From Rhineura floridana (lineage: Eukaryota > Chordata > Lepidosauria > Squamata > Rhineuridae): 64,000 bases of DNA. A model generated the notes under the pieces. It had not been told where the DNA came from, did not search any database, and saw only the letters and a list, made by a program, of their open reading frames with translations. Position numbers and translations under genes: made by a program. This document shows positions 58,361 through 64,000 of this stretch, piece by piece (within the stretch, counting starts at the first letter, position 1; each line of letters opens with the position of its first letter). The stretch lies in contig NC_084489.1 of NCBI RefSeq assembly GCF_030035675.1, positions 18,327,001 to 18,391,000 on the forward strand. Reading direction: 5' to 3'.

Positions 58361-60794
58361 TTACTGACTCTTCCCTCTTCCCATTCCAGGGTGTGGTCCC
58401 CTTGGATGTGGCATCCTTGGAGAAGGTCTCAGTTGATTAGAGTAAGGCAGCCCAGGTCTTGGAGTTGGTGGACGAGTCACTATAACATGAGGTTGGGGTG
58501 GCATCAGGGTTCCTCTTGCAGGGTTGTCAGCATTACAGGCTCTGGTTGTGCTTGCCTCCTCCTTTGCAGAAGTATTTATATTGTTGGCAGGCTCTGACTT
58601 ACCTTGTGAAAGGAAAGAACAATGCCTTTTCACATATTAACCATCCCATCCACGTATTATCTAAGATCTTATTTAGCTGTTACTTTTATGCACAGCAAAG
58701 CACTTAGGAAAGAACTTAAATTATTCAGATTGGTGTTAGTACTTATATTGGCTAAGCTTCAATGTGAGCATCTATAACAGTTCAATATCTAGGCCCAGGG
58801 GGATAGCAGTGTTGGGCTCTTGGAGCAAAACCAAGAAAGTCCTGTGCACCTTAAAGACTTGAATTTATTGTGGCATAAGCATCTGGGGACTTGTGTTCAA
58901 GGATGGCCACTTTAATGGTTGAATCCAAACCATGCTGCAAGTGGACAAAACTTGCTGACAGCAAACCCCTCTGAAGTTGTGGCCTGATGTTATGATGATG
59001 CCAGGTGACTGACAGGTGCCTTTCCCCAGTCTACAATTATCCACAGAAAGTGAGCCATATTTGATCCAGTGCCTAAATTAGGCCAACACTGGGACAACCT
59101 AATGTCATTTGTGAAGAAAGTTCCATAATGGGTGTGTGTATTGCCACAGAATGCCTTGTCTCATGTCACCTGCCCGGCAGAAGCTAAAGCTGGACTAACA
59201 ACCAGGGCACCCTCAACAGATCTTAACAGACAGGGCAGTGCTTGAGAAGATGTTCGAGATACTTGGGTCCCAAGTTGTAGGACTTTATATATTAAAAACA
59301 ACACCTTGAATTGGGCCCAAAGATTGTAGGGATGTAGGTAATGTGATCACCCCAACTGCCCTAGATAACATCCAGTCAGTGGCTTCCAGACTGTATTTAT
59401 TGCAATGCATTCTACATGGGGCTGCCCTTAATCTATTTTGGAGGTAGTTAGCACATGAATAACAGGCCAAGCTGGTCCAGGACCAACTGCTGATCCAGGA
59501 CCAGCCAGAGCTGGGTGTAGGCATTCCTCGCCACCAAAGACGCTTGTGCCTCCAGCCATAAGTTTAGACTTGAGCATAGCTGTCAACGTGGACTTTCACA
59601 ACCCTATCCATAATAGGGGGTCTCCCTGAGGTTAGTCTTTAAGGTGCCACAAGACTTGGTGGGTTTTGCTGCAAGAGACTAACACAGCTACCGCTTGAGA
59701 AATTCTTGTTAATGGGCCATGGTAATAGGAGATATGCCGTTGTCCCTGTTAAATCTTAACTGCATGCATCATTATACCTGTGTGGCTCGTATCAGTGAAG
59801 TTCTAATTCTTGGAAGGGCAGCAATTTGTTTCCCAAACATAAGACAGCTACATTCATTCTCCTCAGATCCTTGTATTAAACTAATGGATATATACATGCT
59901 GCTATTAAGCAGAAAAACGTCCTTGTGTGTTACTGTGAATGAGCAGGAATGTGCACATTGTATTCTTTTTAAATAAAAAAAGGATTTGTGTAGATGGTGC
60001 ATTTTCCAGTAGGCCTAATTATTAGGTCTACTGAGATGCCAAGACTTTACTGGGCAATGGGTTACAGAACATCTTGTATAAAAGATTTGCAAGGGTGGCA
60101 AAGCAGTTCTGTTCTAACCTTGCCTTGGTCCAGCACAGGATGAAGAAGGCCTCTTAGGGCATACTAGAAATAGAAATAAGTAAATCACACTACAGTGCAT
60201 AGCCCTGTAGTGGTGATGGGTATACATAACTTGATTAGTGGATGTTGAATGGTTATATAGCCCCAGTAGAACCCAGACTAATAACTGGTAGCGTTGACAG
60301 GCTTTGTCCCAAGATGAAGCATAGAAAGATGGGAACCTGAAAGCCCTTTTATTAAGGGCTATGGTGAGGTGACTGTTGAAGTAATAGCATCAACATTTTA
60401 CAATGTGGCATCTGCTAATAATTTTATAACCTGGAATGCAGTATAAGCAGTATAAACAAGCTGTTGACCATCACTCTCTAAAGATGGTGGTCCTGTGATG
60501 TTGGGATTGGAGACAAGCAGCCAGTGTCTCTTACTGTTGGGGAGGGCAGCACTATGTTTGTAGCTGGAGGAAAGAATCTTCATTCATTCATCTGCAAGAA
60601 GCTAAAGTAGCTGTTTTTGCATGGCTGAGTATTGACTAGCATTGACCGAAGGCCACTGGAACAGGCTGTTTACCTTCTGTTGGTTTGGGCCCTTCCATAG
60701 TCTTTGCACGTGGAACAAGCAAGTCTTCTAGATCTTGCATTGCAGGGTTGGTGGAAGCCTTGTTGTTCTTCTTGTTTTTCTCCTCTTCACGTTG
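58361..60794 (-). CDS. Unidentified gene, last two coding exons
   Basis: The exon at 60674-60794 (acceptor TTTCTAG|CAACG, donor CAGAAG|GTAAAC) codes 'QREEEKNKKNNKASTNPAMQ' onward to 'PKPTE'. The exon at 58361-58602 (acceptor TTTCACAAG|GTAAG) continues in phase, the split codon making Gly, and runs 79 residues to a TAA at 58361. The product is a charged Lys/Glu stretch, then an Asn/Ala-rich stretch, then a Pro/Arg-rich tail with 'VIVTRPPTPRPG' and 'HPRGPHPGMGRG'. Matching splice sites, phase and composition support a real host gene. I do not recognise it. The intron carries L2 and other repeats. Upstream exons are presumably beyond 60794 but none could be supported, because 61.9-63.6 kb is a transposon-like fossil. 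Confidence 0.6.
58800..58890 (+). repeat. Unclassified repeat, inverted partner at 59630-59695
   Basis: 'gagcaaaaccaagaaagtcc', 'tgtgcaccttaaagacttga' and 'atttattgtggcataagcat' recur in reverse at 59630-59695 ('gtctttaaggtgccacaaga', 'agagactaacacagctaccg'). The family is common in reptiles, but I cannot name it. Confidence 0.5.
59270..59470. repeat. L2-type LINE remnant with an apparent inversion
   Basis: Bases 59290-59340 match the minus-strand orientation of the LINE at 36560-37245 ('aacaccttgaattgggccca'). Bases 59395-59445 encode CNAFYMGLPL on the plus strand, the 'CNALYVGLPL' signature. The two parts point in opposite directions. It lies in the intron of the unidentified gene. Confidence 0.5.
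59630..59695 (-). repeat. Inverted partner of the repeat at 58800-58890
   Basis: 'taaggtgccacaagacttgg' and 'gcaagagactaacacagcta' match the complement of the 58800-58890 repeat and its usual 5' extension. Confidence 0.5.
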
Positions 60795-61659
60795 CTAGAA
60801 ACCATTGCAGATAAAAACATTAGGCTTTTTTTAAAAGAAACCATTTTGGAAAGAAATAGCATCACATTTTGGCAGACTGAGAATGTGACCTGAATATACC
60901 CAATATAATTCTGACATTTTAAAAATGGGACAATTACCTGAAATATAGCAGTATGTGAATTTATATTTGACCATCTGAAAGCTTCACTTCTGTCTCATAA
61001 CAGTCTGATGTTCTATTTTCCTACTTTAGGTTTGAAAATACACAGAAGAAAGCAGATATACACCTGTCATTTCAGAGGCATTAGACAGGAGCATCACAGA
61101 AGCATCCTGCAAAGCTCCCTGACCATTTGCCACATTTCACTTACTGATACATCTGATCATTTGGCAGTTTTCAGCTCCTGCCATTTCCTAGAAAATATGA
61201 TCACAGAAAACATAGATTAGCTGTAATTTGACCACTTTTGTTCCGTTTGGGTCTCTGATTTGTGTTCCTCTTTGTCTCCAGAAAAAATAAAGCATGGCTG
61301 AAGCAAGTGAATTCAGGGAAACCAGACTCTCCGTAAAGTTTGTGTGTCTAGTAAGTTCACCACTGTTTAAAGTTCTGTAGCTTTTATTCCTAATGTCTTA
61401 CAGAGAAACCCATTATATAGGCATCCACCATGTTTAGTGGTTGTTGGTGATATGCTGGTGTAAAAATGGCTGCATTCAAATCCCATTTGGTGGCAGCTGG
61501 TGGAAAGTGCCTGAGCCCAGCTGAAGACAAACATGCTCACAGTGTCCATAGCAACTCCACCAACATAGCACAATCCCATCGCCCTCCAGATATTTGTGCC
61601 ACAACAGTACACACCCAGTCAGCATGGGTGCAATATAGTAAACAAATGCATGTTCTACC
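60795..61659. other. No gene supported
   Basis: This may be intron of the unidentified minus-strand gene. The minus-strand frame at 61367-61612 has no recognisable domain or good splice sites. Confidence 0.35.
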
Positions 61660-61830
61660 TCCGCTGTTGGAGGCAGTATACCTCTGAATGCCAATTGCTG
61701 GGATTCGCAAGTAGGGAGAGTGTTATTGTACTCAGGTCCTGCTTTTGGGCTTCTTATAGGCATCAGGCTAAACAGGATGCTCTATGAGATGGGCCACTGG
61801 CCTGATCCAGCAGGCTGTTCTGATGTGGAC
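61660..61830 (+). repeat. CR1-like interspersed repeat
   Basis: The pieces 'ttgtactcaggtcctgcttt', 'ggcttcttataggcatcagg' and 'gatgggccactggcctgatc' match the family at 16640-16890. Confidence 0.7.
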
Positions 61831-61929
61831 ACAAAGGCACCACCAAGTGCCCCATGACTGCAGTATCACAAGCACCTCAAGCGTTTGCAGACAGTGCCCA
61901 CACACAGTGAACCATGACAACACACATAG

Positions 61930-63640
61930 GGCCATTCTAAATAAAGCTTTATTGCAAGCACAGAAGGAGATAAACAGCCCAAATGAGCACAACAGCATAG
62001 AGCAGTGACAGATCACCTCTCAAAAAACTCAACCACATGAGGACAGTCCTATCAGGTGTGATGGTGGAGGTAAGCAGTAGCATTGGCAGCAGGCACCTCT
62101 CTCCCTCATTGGTTATTGCAGCGGCAGCACCATGGCCAGCTGCACAGCCAATTGTATGCAGTGGCCAAGCCAGCAAACTGCTGGATTGGTTCACGGAGAA
62201 GAGGAGGCATTACTGCCACCCCAGGTCATGGCAAAGGTTCATAGTGCTTTGCTGGAGATATTTGGCATGGCCGTGGGAGACCATGAAATCACCATCTGCA
62301 GTAAGGTTGCCATCATCCAGAGCTACGTCACAGTAGTCAGGTGCAGTAATCAGGTCCAGGTTTGAGGTAGAACCCAACTCCCGCTGCAAACGACCAGCCT
62401 CCACGACTCCATTTCACACATACAGCGTCCTTCAAAGCGGCTGAGCAGATTGTGGGCCACAAGCTCAGGCACAGATAGGGAGACCTTCCTCCACCCCAAC
62501 AGCCATGTCCTGCATCTCCCGACAATGATGACAATCAATGGCCCAGTTCCTTCATGCTGCTGCTGCTGCTTCTCGAGAGGGCTCCCCTCAGCATTGGATT
62601 ATGGGTCTCCGTCAGCTCCCCTGGAGCAATGAGACTGCCACTTGTTGGTTCACCATTCTCCCCCTCCTGTTGAGGGGATGTTCCTCTCAGAGGTGTCTCT
62701 GGCAAGAACTGCATAATTGTCACCCATCACTCAGGTATTGTCTCCTACAGAGGCATTGTGGGTGATCATCCAGAGCTTGGGGAACTGTCAGCACTTCCTC
62801 CAAGCGCACACCTAGTCCTCCCAAAATGGGGGGAGCCAGGCAGAGCATCACCATCCTGCCAATGCAGCCAGCCCTGTCCCTAGCCAAGCAGTTGGCCTTG
62901 GTCATGAAAGACACCACAGAGTGCAGGGTGGAGCCAAGGAGCCACCTGGGGAAAAAAATACCTTGAGCCCAAGAGGACAATAAGGGAATCACAGGACAAG
63001 TAGAATGGGCTGCCTCTGGTGGCATCTCTACTGGCACGCCACTCTCCAGCATTCTTTACAGGTGCTAGTGGGTCAACAGTGCTTGTCTGGCTGTCATGTG
63101 TTTTCTGTTTGGCAGCTGGCAGGATGAGATTTGCACACTGAGTGGGATGCAAGGAAGACGGGAGGGGATGGTCAGTATGCAAGTGACAGCTCTAGTGCAA
63201 GCCATTCAGGTACTAACCGCTTACTCAACCCATGCCAGAGGCTCATCTGAGATTCAGTCCACATCAGTGCCACATACCACCTCATGGGGTATGATCAAGG
63301 TGAGCGCCTTCTCATCCAGTCCCACATCCCTATCCAAAGCCGCCTCAAAGGGCATGCCAGTCTGGAAGAGCTCCTGGGCATGCTTGTGTGGGTCACTGTA
63401 GCTGTCGTTCCATCACTTGCAGCAGGAATTGGTGCAACAGTGGCAGCTCAGGGGGCCAACCTTCTCAGTAGTTCTTGCAAACCACTTCCAATGGCGCTCC
63501 TCTGCAGGGCTCTTTCCACAAGTGCAAACCACTGCTTTGTAGTTCTCCACAAGCTGGTACAGGAGGGATTTTTCCTCAGAATTGATTTCAGTCATGCTCT
63601 TGCGGGCCTCTGGACAGGCCTTGAGGCCAGGACCAATATA
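61930..63640 (-). pseudogene. Decayed Harbinger-type Myb/SANT-like gene
   Basis: Minus strand. At about 63600-63460 'TEINSEEKSLLYQLVENYKA' fits the start of a Myb/SANT-like (Myb_DNA-bind_5 type) domain, and after one in-frame stop the same frame continues with 'AQELFQTGMP' and 'LIIPHEV', also typical of that family. Then come decayed frames up to an AATAAAGC polyadenylation-like site (about 61938-61945). Harbinger transposons encode a Myb-like protein of this type, and a few host genes derive from it. Loss of the domain's second half and stops argue for a dead copy. No HARBI1-like nuclease was recognised. A decayed host MSANTD-type gene is the alternative. Confidence 0.55.
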
Positions 63641-64000
63641 CAGCCTGTATCTGTTGCAAGGCAGCCTATGAATCCGGGGGGGGGGAGCAGGAAAGCAGCC
63701 ACAAGGAGACAATTGTGTCCAGTTTAAGCATGCGCAGGTGCAGGGTGGAGTATGAGGAGCAGGAGTGAGGGAGTGTTGCAGGTGTGCTTCCCAAGTGCTG
63801 GTAGAGCAGCCAAGTGTAGTTCTCCCCCCTTTGCCATGAGGGAAGAGTAGGTGCATACCCAGAGCAGCCATAAGCTTCCTTTGAGAATCTCATCTGATAG
63901 AGGATGTGTGGGAATGTTGACTTCTGCTGCTGTGGTCTGGGCATCTGTGATCCTGCAAAGCACAACACACATACACATAAAAAGAAAGAGGAGGGAGGGA
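63641..64000. other. Window end, probably still the transposon-like fossil
   Basis: The GC-rich sequence continues the composition of the fossil at 61930-63640; a G-run lies at 63677-63686. No domain is recognised. Confidence 0.3.

Noticed and set aside
61476-61763. Minus-strand frame overlapping 61660-61830 as an exon of the unidentified gene
   Set aside because: Much of it is the CR1-like repeat; no donor or acceptor in phase with the exon at 60674-60794.

Overview
The window looks like a chromosomal segment of a squamate reptile (lizard-type) genome. It holds spliced vertebrate genes in the order CX3CR1 - SLC25A38 - RPSA, the same order and orientation as on human 3p22. Between them is dense interspersed sequence of kinds common in squamates: CR1/L2-type LINE ends with (AAAT)n or (TAA)n tails, tRNA-derived SINEs, many small hAT-type elements, and the short 'cagtgggacttacttctgagtaaa' type repeat. 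The assignment to squamates rests on recalled repeat types and was not searched.

Layout. 1-15 kb is gene-free and built of nested mobile elements: a hAT element (873-1500) inside a copy of a long-terminal-inverted-repeat family (here called TIR-X), a small hAT (3307-3448), a fossil Ngaro/DIRS-type tyrosine-recombinase retrotransposon (about 3625-6912), an AT-rich palindrome (8001-8146) and a 5'-inverted LINE with a perfect 15-bp target duplication (11187-12644). CX3CR1 (chemokine receptor, single coding exon, minus strand) is at 14603-15658. 16-35 kb is again repeats, with two near-complete TIR-X copies (19194-20550 and 28725-30127) and a purine-rich minisatellite (30183-31470). SLC25A38 (mitochondrial glycine carrier) has a GC-rich probable first exon near 35.2-35.5 kb and six coding exons at 37990-44815. 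RPSA (ribosomal protein uS2) has a TATA/CRE/ETS/YY1 promoter at 50.7-50.88 kb, a TOP-type noncoding first exon and coding exons at 52983-56239. Two of its introns carry H/ACA snoRNAs of the SNORA6/SNORA62 type. At 58361-60794, minus strand, are the last two phase-matched exons of a gene I could not identify. The window ends in a decayed Harbinger-type Myb/SANT-like gene (about 61.9-63.6 kb).

The host genes do not form an operon-like unit; each is independently transcribed. SLC25A38 supplies glycine for haem synthesis in mitochondria. RPSA encodes a 40S subunit protein and hosts snoRNAs for rRNA modification. CX3CR1 is the fractalkine receptor of myeloid and lymphoid cells. I found no intact CCR8-like receptor between CX3CR1 and SLC25A38, where mammals have one. 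Most of the interest lies in the nested, boundary-resolved mobile elements, the TIR-X family and the unidentified minus-strand gene.
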